A stretch of DNA of 64,000 nt from NCEH01 sp040049195 (GTDB lineage: Bacteria > Pseudomonadota > Alphaproteobacteria > Rhizobiales > Xanthobacteraceae), in assembly GCF_040049195.1 (NCBI RefSeq), contig NZ_JBDZDL010000001.1. The stretch is one strand, 5' to 3'. Of the stretch, positions 8,335-16,274 are shown piece after piece (position 1 is the stretch's first letter; each line of letters opens with the position of its first letter). The translations under genes were made by a program, and so were the position numbers. Below the pieces are notes generated by a model that was not told the DNA's origin, made no database searches, and saw only the letters and a list, made by a program, of their open reading frames with translations.

Positions 8335-8350
8335 TGGCATGCGTTCTGCA
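8335..8350 (+). promoter_or_regulatory. sigma-54 promoter for the CMD gene
   Basis: TGGCATGCGTTCTGCA has GG and GC spaced by ten bases; the -12 element is CTGCA instead of TTGCA. It lies 30 bases before the ATG at 8380, giving a short leader that contains the AAGGAGG ribosome site. Confidence 0.65.
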
Positions 8351-8379
8351 ACGAAGAGGTATCCGCCCAAGGAGGAAAC

Positions 8380-8775
8380 ATGGAAAGCGAACTGTTCAAG
8401 AAGGGTATGGCACGTCGCCGCGAGATTCTCGGCGATGCATATGTCGATGGAGCCCTCGCTCGCGCGACGGAATTGACCAAGCCGTTCCAAGAAATCGTAA
8501 CAGAAGGGGTCTGGGGACATATCTGGTCCCGGCCTGGGCTTGATGCGCGCACGCGCAATCTCATCAATGTGGCGCTCATGGTCGCCATGAATCGGCCCAA
8601 TGAGCTTCGGCTCTATGTGAAGGCCCGGCACAATACCGGTGCGAGCCTCGAAGAGATCGTCGAGGTCATCCTTCAAACCACACTCTATTGTGGTGTGCCG
8701 GCTGCGCTGGAATCCTTCAAGGAGTTCGATCAAGCCCTCGCCGAGGAGAAGCTGGCGGCGGACTCTAAAGCCTGA
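8380..8775 (+). CDS. carboxymuconolactone decarboxylase-family protein
   Basis: 131 residues, the normal length of the CMD/AhpD-like fold. Conserved features include WSRPGLDARTRNLINVALMVAMNRPNEL and the ARHNTGASLEEIVEVILQTTLYCGVPAA stretch (about residues 85-113), matching the family HxxxAxxxGxxxxEIxEVxxxxxxYxGxPA pattern. There is no CxxC, so a peroxidase role is unlikely. Members act on lactones in aromatic catabolism, but many are uncharacterised. The ATG at 8380 was chosen for its AAGGAGGAAAC. Divergent from the SDR pair. Confidence 0.88.
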   Translation: MESELFKKGMARRREILGDAYVDGALARATELTKPFQEIVTEGVWGHIWSRPGLDARTRNLINVALMVAMNRPNELRLYVKARHNTGASLEEIVEVILQTTLYCGVPAALESFKEFDQALAEEKLAADSKA

Positions 8776-8784
8776 GGAGAAAAT

Positions 8785-8809
8785 GGGAGCGCTCCAAACG
8801 GGCGCTCCC
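8785..8809. terminator. bidirectional terminator-like hairpin
   Basis: GGGAGCGC (8785-8792) and GCGCTCCC (8802-8809) with a 9-base loop, between the convergent CMD gene and the ABC operon. Confidence 0.7.
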
Positions 8810-8828
8810 GCACTTTCCAAGAGTTGAA

Positions 8829-9872
8829 TTACTTTCTCCCAGAAATGGAAGTGACGGCTTCCTTTGCGTAGATATTGGTAAAGGATTTCGCCGCCGCCAC
8901 CGGGTCGACTTTCTTGGCCTCCAAAAGGTTCGTGAAATCGGTGACCTGCTTGAGGCTGCTCTGGGGGATTTCGACGGTTTTCGGCCAAGCGTATTTCCAC
9001 CCGGCCCAAATTTCGTCGAACAGAGCTTTATCCACTTTCGGCCAATACATATTCCACACAGCATCGCGAGCCTTTTCGGTCGTCGCGTCGTCGCGAATAG
9101 CGTCCAGCGCCTTCTGTTGCGTGCGTAGGAAGCGAACGGCAAGCTGGGGATTGCGATCCAACATCTCCTGCCTAAACGTGATGGCCGTATAGAGAAAGCC
9201 GTCCAGATCCTTCACTTCACCGGCAGCGAGATTGAAGATCATCACCGCGCCCTCACGCTTTACAGCATTTTCGGCGACGGGGGCAGACAGGGCGAAACCG
9301 TCAATGCGCCCCTGGGCGAAGGCCGCCGCGATCGTGTCGCTGCTGCCGAGATTGGACAGGGTCATATCCCGATCCGGGCTGAGTTCCCCCTTTTTGGCTA
9401 GAAAGCGCATGATCAGGTCGCTCCCGCTGCCCGGCGCGGTGATGCCGAGCGTCGCGCCCTTGAGGGCCTTTGCCTTTTCCTCGACGCTACTGTTCGCAGA
9501 GATGCCGTGTTCCTTGGCCCATTTACCGGAGACAACGACGTTCGTGGGATATTGCGCAAGGCAGTAGCCTACCATGATCACCCCGATGCCATTTTCGCGA
9601 GCCCGGATAACGGTGGGTGCGGAAAGGAAGCCAACATCGGCGCCGCCACCTATGAGGGCCGCGAGAGCCTTCGTATCGCCGCTGGCGATCACGATGTCCG
9701 CATCAATGTTTTCCGTGGCGTAGAGGTTCATCGCCTTCGCCACGAGCGGTGGCAAGAATGCGAATCCGACTGTAGAAAAGGCCGCGATCAGCTTGTCCTG
9801 CGCCGCCACCGGCATCGACATAGCCGTAACAGCCAATAGGCCGGCCAATGCGGATCGGCTGAACCGCCTCAT
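8829..9872 (-). CDS. ABC transporter substrate-binding protein, NitT/TauT (SsuA-like), copy 1
   Basis: 347 residues with a signal peptide (MRRFSRSALAGLLAVTAMS, cleaved after AAQ). The mature part opens KLIAAFSTVGFAFLPPLVAKAMNLY, then a GDTKALAALIGGGADVGF ligand-pocket motif, GATLGITAPGSGSD and AQGRIDGFALS, all typical of NMT1/SsuA-like binding proteins that feed small anions or organic acids to an ABC importer. It is last in a minus-strand operon (ATPase, permease, binding protein, binding protein). It is roughly three-quarters identical to the neighbouring copy, so it is a tandem duplicate. Confidence 0.9.
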   Translation of the reverse strand: MRRFSRSALAGLLAVTAMSMPVAAQDKLIAAFSTVGFAFLPPLVAKAMNLYATENIDADIVIASGDTKALAALIGGGADVGFLSAPTVIRARENGIGVIMVGYCLAQYPTNVVVSGKWAKEHGISANSSVEEKAKALKGATLGITAPGSGSDLIMRFLAKKGELSPDRDMTLSNLGSSDTIAAAFAQGRIDGFALSAPVAENAVKREGAVMIFNLAAGEVKDLDGFLYTAITFRQEMLDRNPQLAVRFLRTQQKALDAIRDDATTEKARDAVWNMYWPKVDKALFDEIWAGWKYAWPKTVEIPQSSLKQVTDFTNLLEAKKVDPVAAAKSFTNIYAKEAVTSISGRK

Positions 9873-10034
9873 TAGTTTCCTCCCCTTGTTCTGGTGGTTG
9901 AGAGATGCGCTTCTAAGAGGCGCTCGGCCACGACGATCGCGGCACCGACTCGAGGGCGCACACATCCGGCCCGACGTCCGCATCACACGCGGACATCTGG
10001 CTTTTCTGTTCGCAATACAGGATGCGCTTGGGGT

Positions 10035-11075
10035 TTACTTACCGGCGGCCACGGAAGCCACTGCCTCCTTGGCATATTTGTTGGTGTAGGATTTATCAGC
10101 CACGGCTGGGTCTATTTTCTTGGATTCGAGCAGATTGGTGAAATCGACCATCTGTTTCAGGCTACTGGCTGGAATTTCCACCGTCTTCGGCCAAGCGTCC
10201 TTCCAGTTCACCCACATTTCGTCGAACAGCGCTTTGTCGATCTTAGGCCAGTACATCTTCCAGACCGCATCGCGGGCTTCATTTGTTTTGGCCGGGTCAC
10301 GGATCATGTCGAGTGCTTTCTGCTGCGTCCGCAGGAGCCGCACCGCAAGCTGCGGATTGCGGTTCAAGGTGTCTTCTCGAAAGGAAATAGAGGTGTAAAG
10401 GAAGCCGTCCAGCTCCTTCACCTCGCCCTTGGCGAGATCCAAGATCATCACCGCGCCGTCGCGCTTCACCGCATTCTCGGCCGCCGGCGCCGAGAGCGCG
10501 AAACCGTCGATGCGTCCTTGCGCGAAGGCCGATGTGATCACGTCGCCGCCGCCGAGATTGGAAAGGATGAGGTCCCGGTCGGGATTCAGCCCCGCTTTGT
10601 TGGCGAAGAAGCGCATGATGAGGTCGGTGCCGCTGCCTGGAGCGGTAATGCCGAGCGTGGCTCCCTTTAGCGCCTTCAGCTTTTCTTCGACCGTGCTATT
10701 GGCGGTGAGGCCGTGGTCCTTCACCCATTTGCTCGAAAGCACGAGATTGGTGGCGTATTGCGAAACGCAATAGCCGACCATCAGCACCTGGACGCCATTC
10801 TCACGGGCCCGGATAACAGTCGGCGCGGAACCGAAATATACGTCAGCTCCGCCGCCGATCAGTGCTGCCAGGGCCTTCGTCTCGCCGCCGGTGATGACGA
10901 TGTCAACGTCGAGTTTTTCGGTAGCATAAATGTTCATCGCCTTGGCTACCAGCGGCGGCAGATAGGCGAAGCCCACTGTGGAAAAGGCGGCAGTCATCTT
11001 GTCCTGCGCCAAGGCGGGCATCGTAGCTGCTACCGCTAATAAGGCGCCAGCGAGGATTGATCTAAGGCGTTTCAC
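10035..11075 (-). CDS. ABC transporter substrate-binding protein, NitT/TauT (SsuA-like), copy 2
   Basis: 346 residues with a signal peptide ending ATMPALAQ. The same framework as copy 1: FSTVGFAYLPPLVAKAMNIY, GGETKALAALIGGGADVYF, ITAPGSGTD, AQGRIDGFALS. Differences cluster in and around the pocket (for example VYFGSAPT versus VGFLSAPT), as expected if the two proteins bind different but related ligands for the same permease. It sits directly downstream of the permease with a 38-base gap. Confidence 0.9.
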   Translation of the reverse strand: MKRLRSILAGALLAVAATMPALAQDKMTAAFSTVGFAYLPPLVAKAMNIYATEKLDVDIVITGGETKALAALIGGGADVYFGSAPTVIRARENGVQVLMVGYCVSQYATNLVLSSKWVKDHGLTANSTVEEKLKALKGATLGITAPGSGTDLIMRFFANKAGLNPDRDLILSNLGGGDVITSAFAQGRIDGFALSAPAAENAVKRDGAVMILDLAKGEVKELDGFLYTSISFREDTLNRNPQLAVRLLRTQQKALDMIRDPAKTNEARDAVWKMYWPKIDKALFDEMWVNWKDAWPKTVEIPASSLKQMVDFTNLLESKKIDPAVADKSYTNKYAKEAVASVAAGK

Positions 11076-11113
11076 AATTCTCTCCCTCCGTTTATCTTTT
11101 TTTGTCTTTGGTG

Positions 11114-11959
11114 TTAGACAGTCATTTCACGTGAAAGTTCGGCTGATTTCCACGGCGCGAGCTTGGTCTCGAGCTTCTTCACCGCAAAATTCAGAAGCGC
11201 GGCGAGCACGATGACCGAGCCAAGGGCCGCGAACACACCAGCGGTATCGAACTGGCCCGCTGAACTGGACAGCAGATAACCAAGCCCCCGGTTCGATGCG
11301 ATAAGTTCGCCGACAATCGCGCCGATCAGAGCATAGGGGACGGAGATGCGGAGCCCGGCGAACACCCAGGTCAGAGCGGAGGGGATGACCACTTTGGTGA
11401 GGACGTGGCTCTCCTTTGCCCCCATCAGCTTCATGATGACCACAAGCTCGCGGCTCACACTGCGGACCCCGGTATAAGTATTCAAAAAGACGAGGAAGAA
11501 GACGACTGCGGCGGTCAGTACGATCTTCATTGTCATGCCGATGCCGAGCCACATGACGAACAGCGGCGCCAGGGCCACTTTCGGCAAGCTGTAAAACGCC
11601 ATGATGAAGGGTTCCAGAAGATCGGCGGCTGCCTGCCAGCGCCCAAGCACGGTGCCCATTGCAATACCGGCGAGCGATCCGATGACGAAGCCGGAGAGAG
11701 CTTCGGTTGCGGTGATGCTGGCATGGAAAAAGAGCGTTCCGTCGATCAGCCAGCGGTATAGCACCGCGAAAATGTCGGTCGGCCGGGAGATGAAAAACGT
11801 CGAGATGAGCGTCCCGGCGGACAACTGCCAGATGATCATGAACGTCATGAACAAGGCGAGACGCGCCATGTTGATCTTGATGCGCTTCCGCACCTTCGGG
11901 TCGGACAGGCGCTCGGCAAGACTCGGCGCGGGGATGGTTTTTGCGAGGGAAGCGTTCAT
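11114..11959 (-). CDS. ABC transporter permease, NitT/TauT (SsuC-like)
   Basis: 281 residues, inner-membrane protein with about six transmembrane segments (ALFMTFMIIWQLSAG, then GFVIGSLAGIAMGTVLG and others). The EAA loop that contacts the ATPase is visible as SRELVVIMKLMGAKESHVLTKVVIPSALTWV. The start at the ATG at 11959 follows GGAGACCAGTA. It lies 20 bases after the ATPase gene. It should form the membrane channel for the ATPase at 11980-12813 and the two binding proteins. Confidence 0.92.
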   Translation of the reverse strand: MNASLAKTIPAPSLAERLSDPKVRKRIKINMARLALFMTFMIIWQLSAGTLISTFFISRPTDIFAVLYRWLIDGTLFFHASITATEALSGFVIGSLAGIAMGTVLGRWQAAADLLEPFIMAFYSLPKVALAPLFVMWLGIGMTMKIVLTAAVVFFLVFLNTYTGVRSVSRELVVIMKLMGAKESHVLTKVVIPSALTWVFAGLRISVPYALIGAIVGELIASNRGLGYLLSSSAGQFDTAGVFAALGSVIVLAALLNFAVKKLETKLAPWKSAELSREMTV

Positions 11960-11979
11960 TACTGGTCTCCGACGATGGC

Positions 11980-12813
11980 TCACTGGTGGCTTTCGATCGA
12001 CGGAACGATCATGTCCCACAGTTCGGCACACAGGCTGGCATAGGCCGGCTCGTGGCGAAGGCGCAGCAGGTCCCTGTCGTGGCCCAGCGGCGAGGTGATC
12101 AGCCGCCGGATGGTGCCCGGCCGCGGCGAAAAGACCGCGATGCGGTCGCCAAGCCCCACGGCCTCGTCGAGATCGTGGGTGACGAAGAGCACGGTCTTGT
12201 TAAGCTTGCGGCTGATGCTGAGCAGTTCCACCTGCATCTTCAGCCGCATCTGGGCATCGAGGGCTGCGAACGGCTCATCGAGCAGCAGGGTCTCCGGATC
12301 ATAGGCCAGCAGACGGGCAAGCGCGGCGCGCTTGCGCATGCCGCCGGAAAGCTGCGTGGGGAAAGACTGTTCGAAGCCAGTTAGCCCGACCATGTCGATC
12401 AGCACCTGGACCCGCGCCCGGATGTCAGACCGTGACAAGCCGGCTATTTCTAAGGGCACGGCAATATTGTCGAGCACATTGCGCCACGGCAGCAGGTGAT
12501 CGTTCTGGGTCATGTAGCCGGTCTTGGTGTTGATCTGCCGGATCTCGCGCCCATCGTAGGAAACCTTGCCGGCGGTTGGCACAAACAGGCCGGCGGTCAT
12601 ATTCAAGAGCGTGGACTTTCCACAGCCGGACGGCCCCACGAGCGTAACGACCTCGCCGCGGCGCACCTCCAGATTCACGTCCTGGACGGCGCGGAAGGGA
12701 CCCTCAGGCGTGGTGAAATCCTTGGCCACGCCGCTGAATTCGACGAGTTGCCAACCCACCGCATCCAGAGGGCGAATCGGAGTGGCCGCCTGAGCGGCTT
12801 GCGTCACTGTCAA
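11980..12813 (-). CDS. ABC transporter ATPase, NitT/TauT (SsuB-like)
   Basis: 277 residues. Walker A GPSGCGKST, Q-loop TQNDHLLPWRN (the LLPW form typical of nitrate/taurine importers), signature LSGGMRKRAALARL, Walker B TLLLDEPFAALD and switch His VTHDLDEA are all present. It is first in the operon that continues into the permease and two binding proteins, and its leader contains the sigma-54 promoter at 12891-12906. Confidence 0.94.
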   Translation of the reverse strand: MTVTQAAQAATPIRPLDAVGWQLVEFSGVAKDFTTPEGPFRAVQDVNLEVRRGEVVTLVGPSGCGKSTLLNMTAGLFVPTAGKVSYDGREIRQINTKTGYMTQNDHLLPWRNVLDNIAVPLEIAGLSRSDIRARVQVLIDMVGLTGFEQSFPTQLSGGMRKRAALARLLAYDPETLLLDEPFAALDAQMRLKMQVELLSISRKLNKTVLFVTHDLDEAVGLGDRIAVFSPRPGTIRRLITSPLGHDRDLLRLRHEPAYASLCAELWDMIVPSIESHQ

Positions 12814-12880
12814 AATACTTTCCTCCCAACCGATAACGTTCGTTCAGTTGAACCTGAACTTCTATCCGGGATCTTATTCG

Positions 12881-12932
12881 CGGTCTGTCGAGCAAGGGGC
12901 ATGCCAAACCCGTCTCCTTGCTCGACAGACCG
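12881..12932. repeat. 17-bp perfect inverted repeat overlapping a promoter
   Basis: CGGTCTGTCGAGCAAGG (12881-12897) and its exact reverse complement (12916-12932), 18 bases apart. The left arm covers the -12 element of the sigma-54 promoter at 12891-12906. It may be a regulator site or an mRNA leader hairpin. Confidence 0.7.
12891..12906 (-). promoter_or_regulatory. sigma-54 promoter for the ABC importer operon
   Basis: On the minus strand: TGGCATGCCCCTTGCT, an almost perfect -24/-12 element. It lies 78 bases upstream of the ATPase start at 12813. Confidence 0.85.
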
Positions 12933-13137
12933 CCAGTCTGCACTGGAAACTCTCGTATTTCACCTCTCGGGCAAACCTTCGTCACATCATCGATAGAGAG
13001 CTCTTGCCATCATATGTCCTCCGCGAGGACGCCTGTCGGCCCAGAATGTGTTTCACGAAAGCACTGTCGCGCGGGTTTCTGTATCCGCGAGAGCGGCCTG
13101 CCGTTCGTAATCCTATCTTCCAGGGCCCCGGAGCATT

Positions 13138-13153
13138 GGGCATATCCATTGCA
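13138..13153 (+). promoter_or_regulatory. candidate sigma-54 promoter for the LivK-like gene
   Basis: GGGCATATCCATTGCA: GG and GC are spaced by ten bases and the -12 element TTGCA is consensus; the first base of TGGCA is G. It lies 60 bases before the ATG at 13214. Confidence 0.6.
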
Positions 13154-13213
13154 AGCTCCTCGCCGATAGGCGCCGCGCGAAGCGCCACAAGGGTGCAACG
13201 AGGAGGACGTGCA

Positions 13214-14452
13214 ATGAGTGGAATGTCAGGTTTCTGGACTTATTTTACCGCCGCGTGCGCCGCGGTGGCTCTCGCCGCCGGGTTTGCAACCGGCACTAAG
13301 GCTCAGTTCAGCGATCACAAGATCGCAATCGGAGTCATCGTCGACATGACGGGAGTCTATTCGCGTCATGGCGGTCCGGGTCTCATCGGTGCAGTGCAGA
13401 TGGCAGTAGACGATTTCGGCGGCCAGGTGAACGGCATGCCGATTCAGGTGGTTTCGGCCGATTACCAGAACAAAGTAGACATCACCTCCGCCGTGGCGCG
13501 TCGCTGGTTCGACAGCGAAGGCGCGGACATGGTGATCGAATCGACCGACTCCGCCTCGGCGCTCGCTTTGTTCCGCCTCGGCGCGGAGAAGAAGCGGGTG
13601 ATAATCGGCGCAGGCTCGGCCACCACTGCGCTCACGAATGACGGCTGCATGTCCTATGGCATCCACTATGTCTATGACACGTACGCGCTTGCCACAGGCA
13701 CCGGTTCAGCCATCGTCGCTGAAGGCGGCAAGGACTGGTTCTTCGTTACGGCCGATTACGCATTCGGGCATGCCCTCGAGGCCGATACCAGCCGCGTGGT
13801 GCTGGCCGGAGGTGGAAAAGTACTCGGTCGCGTACGCGCGCCGCTCTCCACGACTGACTTCTCGTCTTATCTCCTTCAGGCACAGGCTTCGAAGGCGCAG
13901 ATCATCGGCCTCGCCAATGCGGGCGGAGATTTCGTGAACGCGGTGAAGCAGGCGAGCGAATTCGGCATTACGCAGAGCGGGCAGAGCCTCGCGGCCATGC
14001 TGGTCTTCATCACCGATGTGAAGGCTCTCGGCCTGCAGGTGGCGCAGGGAATGAAGTTTACCACCGGCTTTTATTGGGACCGCGACGAGGAAAGCCGCGC
14101 CTTCGCCAGGAAATATTACGAGCGGATGAAGGCGATGCCGTCCATGGTCCAGGCGGGAGGTTATTCCGCCACCATGCATTATCTGAATGCCGTCAAGGCG
14201 GTGGGATCGGATGATGCGGAGAAGGTCGCGTCATGGATGAAGGCCAATCCCATCAACGACTTCTTCGCAAGGAACGGTCATATCCGCGCCGATGGTCGGA
14301 TGGTCCACGACATGTATCTGGCGGAAGTTAAGACGCCTGCGGCGTCGAAGGGCGAATGGGACTTGATGAAGATCCTGCGCACGATTCCGGGCGACCAGGC
14401 TTACAAGCCGCTGGACCAGTCCACCTGTCCGCTGGTGAAAAAGGCCGGCTGA
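13214..14452 (+). CDS. orphan branched-chain-amino-acid-type substrate-binding protein (LivK-like)
   Basis: 412 residues with a signal peptide (FTAACAAVALAAGFATGTKAQ, cleaved near residue 31). The mature protein is a Peripla_BP_6 domain: KIAIGVIVDMTGVYSRHGGPG, VSADYQNKVDITSAVARRWFD, DWFFVTADYAFGHALEAD, DFSSYLLQAQASKAQIIGLAN. No Liv-type permease or ATPase is nearby, so it either borrows one or acts as a sensor. A clear paralogue lies at 58022-59236; both end with CPLVxKA. The ATG at 13214 follows AGGAGG. Its gene lies beside the sigma-54 activator, convergent with it. Confidence 0.9.
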   Translation: MSGMSGFWTYFTAACAAVALAAGFATGTKAQFSDHKIAIGVIVDMTGVYSRHGGPGLIGAVQMAVDDFGGQVNGMPIQVVSADYQNKVDITSAVARRWFDSEGADMVIESTDSASALALFRLGAEKKRVIIGAGSATTALTNDGCMSYGIHYVYDTYALATGTGSAIVAEGGKDWFFVTADYAFGHALEADTSRVVLAGGGKVLGRVRAPLSTTDFSSYLLQAQASKAQIIGLANAGGDFVNAVKQASEFGITQSGQSLAAMLVFITDVKALGLQVAQGMKFTTGFYWDRDEESRAFARKYYERMKAMPSMVQAGGYSATMHYLNAVKAVGSDDAEKVASWMKANPINDFFARNGHIRADGRMVHDMYLAEVKTPAASKGEWDLMKILRTIPGDQAYKPLDQSTCPLVKKAG

Positions 14453-14458
14453 GCCGCC

Positions 14459-14489
14459 TGCCCGCCCCAGCATCAGCCGCGGGCGGGCA
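14459..14489. terminator. bidirectional terminator-like hairpin
   Basis: TGCCCGCCC (14459-14467) and GGGCGGGCA (14481-14489) with a 13-base loop, followed by TTT. It lies between the convergent LivK-like gene and the activator gene and overlaps the last codons of the latter. Confidence 0.65.
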
Positions 14490-16107
14490 TTTCCCCGAGT
14501 TTCTTGTAAAGATAGGAGCGGGAGATACCGAGTTCCTCGGCGACCCGCTTCTTGTTACCGTTATGGCGTTCAAGCGCCTCGCGGATCAGCGCCAGTTCGA
14601 CGTTGCCAACGGTCTCCCGGATCGTCGAGACCGAGGGGTCGGCGACGCGCTGCCCACCCTCCCGCGCCATGTCGTGCGCCCCCTCGATGTCGCCGAAATT
14701 GCCGAGGGTCAACTCCGTTCCATCGGCGAAGATCATCGCGCGCTGGACCTCGTGGTGAAGCTGGCGCACGTTGCCGGGCCAGGACATGGCCTGGAGCATG
14801 TCCAGGGCCTTGGGATGGATGCGCTTGACGTCCGATCCGATGCGCGGCCCGACGCGCTTGATGAAATGATTAACCAGCAAGGGAATGTCACTGGCGCGCT
14901 CGCGCAGCGGGGGCACCTGGAGCGTCACGCCATTGATGCGGAAATAGAGGTCTGCCCTGAATTCCTCCTCCGTGATCAGCCGGCGCAGGTCGCGATTGGT
15001 GGCGCTGATGAGACGGAAGTTGGTGGTGCGCGAGCGATTGCTACCCACCCGCTCGAACACGCCGCCCTCAATGACGCGCAGAAGCTTCACTTGCGTCTCC
15101 ATCGGCATGTCGCCGATCTCGTCGAGGAACAGGCTTGAACGGTCGGCCATCTCGAATTTGCCGATGCGTCCTTCGCGCCGTGCCCCGGTGAAGGCGCCGG
15201 CCTCGTAGCCGAACAGTTCGCTTTCCACCAGGGTGGCCGGTAGCGCGCCGCAATTCACCAGCACCATGGGGCGCTCTACGCGCCGGCTGAGATTGTGGAT
15301 GGCGTGCGCCACCAGTTCCTTGCCGCTGCCGCTCTCGCCCGACACGAAGACCGGCACGTCCAGCGGCGCGACCTTGCGGATCTCCGATTTCAGCCTGCGG
15401 ATAGCGTCGCTCTCGCCGACGATCTCCTCGAGGCCGAAGGCCCGATGACGCAGACCAGCAAGCTCTTTCTTGTAGTAATCAACCTCGGCCCGTAGGCTCG
15501 AAATCTGCCGGCTCAGTTCGTGCACCTCTTCCGGTGCCTTGAACATAACGCGACCAATGGCGCCCACCAACGTACCGTCGCGCGAGATGGGGATGCGGTT
15601 TACTACGCGGGTGACATCGCGCATCTCCTGGACTTGCCCGATCTCGGCCGCACCGGTCTTCGCCACCACGTGCAGGCGGGTATTCTCGATTATATCTTGC
15701 ACCGGCCGCCCGACGGCATCACCGCGTGTAAACCCAAAGAAACGCTCATGTACAGGGCTCACGTAACGCAGGATCGCGTCTGAATCCACGACGGTGATGC
15801 CTTCGTAGGGATTCGTGAGGAAGTGATTGAGGATATCGTAGGCAATATCGACGCTGAGGATGAAATCATAGAGCGTCGAGCCCTTGTTCTCCGGGTGAAG
15901 GATGACGAGCGTTCCGCTCTCGATTGGCACCGCCGCCACCACGTAGGTGTCCTCACCATGGGTGAAGGCCGACAGGCGGCGGGTCGTATCCGATGAGGTG
16001 ACATGGTGCTTCAGCGCGGCGGCTACGGCGCCAGACGCGAGTGCCGGAGTTGAAAATATCACGGCACCTTTTGTATCGAACAGCACGATCTCGAACGGAA
16101 CCGACAT
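14473..16107 (-). CDS. sigma-54-dependent transcriptional activator (PAS, AAA+, Fis HTH)
   Basis: 544 residues. An N-terminal sensor region (1-95) is followed by a PAS domain (about 97-185: YEGITVVDSDAILRYVSPVHERFFGF) and a linker coiled coil (about 195-220). The AAA+ domain has Walker A GESGSGKE (257-264), the sigma-54 contact loop GAFTGA (304-309) and Walker B LFLDE (326-330). The C-terminal Fis-type HTH is NKKRVAEELGISRSYLYKKL (about 517-536). All key residues for open-complex remodelling are there, so it should activate the five -24/-12 promoters around it. The signal is probably a pathway acid or CoA ester (inference). No receiver domain is present. Confidence 0.95.
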   Translation of the reverse strand: MSVPFEIVLFDTKGAVIFSTPALASGAVAAALKHHVTSSDTTRRLSAFTHGEDTYVVAAVPIESGTLVILHPENKGSTLYDFILSVDIAYDILNHFLTNPYEGITVVDSDAILRYVSPVHERFFGFTRGDAVGRPVQDIIENTRLHVVAKTGAAEIGQVQEMRDVTRVVNRIPISRDGTLVGAIGRVMFKAPEEVHELSRQISSLRAEVDYYKKELAGLRHRAFGLEEIVGESDAIRRLKSEIRKVAPLDVPVFVSGESGSGKELVAHAIHNLSRRVERPMVLVNCGALPATLVESELFGYEAGAFTGARREGRIGKFEMADRSSLFLDEIGDMPMETQVKLLRVIEGGVFERVGSNRSRTTNFRLISATNRDLRRLITEEEFRADLYFRINGVTLQVPPLRERASDIPLLVNHFIKRVGPRIGSDVKRIHPKALDMLQAMSWPGNVRQLHHEVQRAMIFADGTELTLGNFGDIEGAHDMAREGGQRVADPSVSTIRETVGNVELALIREALERHNGNKKRVAEELGISRSYLYKKLGEMPARG

Positions 16108-16120
16108 GGAACGACCTGAT

Positions 16121-16171
16121 GTGTTCTAGCGATGGACGACGGCGACACAGGAGTGTAGCGACCAAGAACAC
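16121..16171. promoter_or_regulatory. possible activator sites upstream of the catabolic operon
   Basis: GTGTTCTAGCG (16121-16131) and AGAACAC (16165-16171) are inverted copies, with ACAC-AGGA-GTGT (16145-16156) between. They lie 60-110 bases upstream of the sigma-54 promoter at 16233, the distance expected for an enhancer-binding protein, and in the activator's own leader. Confidence 0.4.
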
Positions 16172-16232
16172 TAGCGCCAGCCAGAAACCGCGCGCAAGCT
16201 AAAAACCATTCAAAAGCAAACGTTTAATATGG

Positions 16233-16248
16233 TGGCATGCCGCTTGCT
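16233..16248 (+). promoter_or_regulatory. sigma-54 promoter of the main catabolic operon
   Basis: TGGCATGCCGCTTGCT: TGGCA at -24 and TTGCT at -12 with exact spacing. Start of the first gene is 27 bases downstream at 16275. Confidence 0.88.
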
Positions 16249-16274
16249 ACACCTGAGTAAAATCACGGTGTGCC

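Larger units (their letters stand above)
12814..13213. promoter_or_regulatory. divergent control region between the ABC operon and the LivK-like gene
   Basis: 400 bases without a gene. From left to right: overlapping palindromes GTTCAGTTGAAC (12842-12853) and TTCAG-TTGAAC-CTGAA (12843-12858); a 17-bp perfect inverted repeat at 12881-12932; a minus-strand sigma-54 promoter inside it at 12891-12906; a plus-strand sigma-54 candidate at 13138-13153. The AGGAGG at 13201 serves the gene at 13214. Confidence 0.6.

Noticed and set aside
9976..9994. GTCCGC-7-GCGGAC between the two binding-protein genes
   Set aside because: Only a 6-bp stem, no T-run and inside one operon; not strong enough to list as a terminator.
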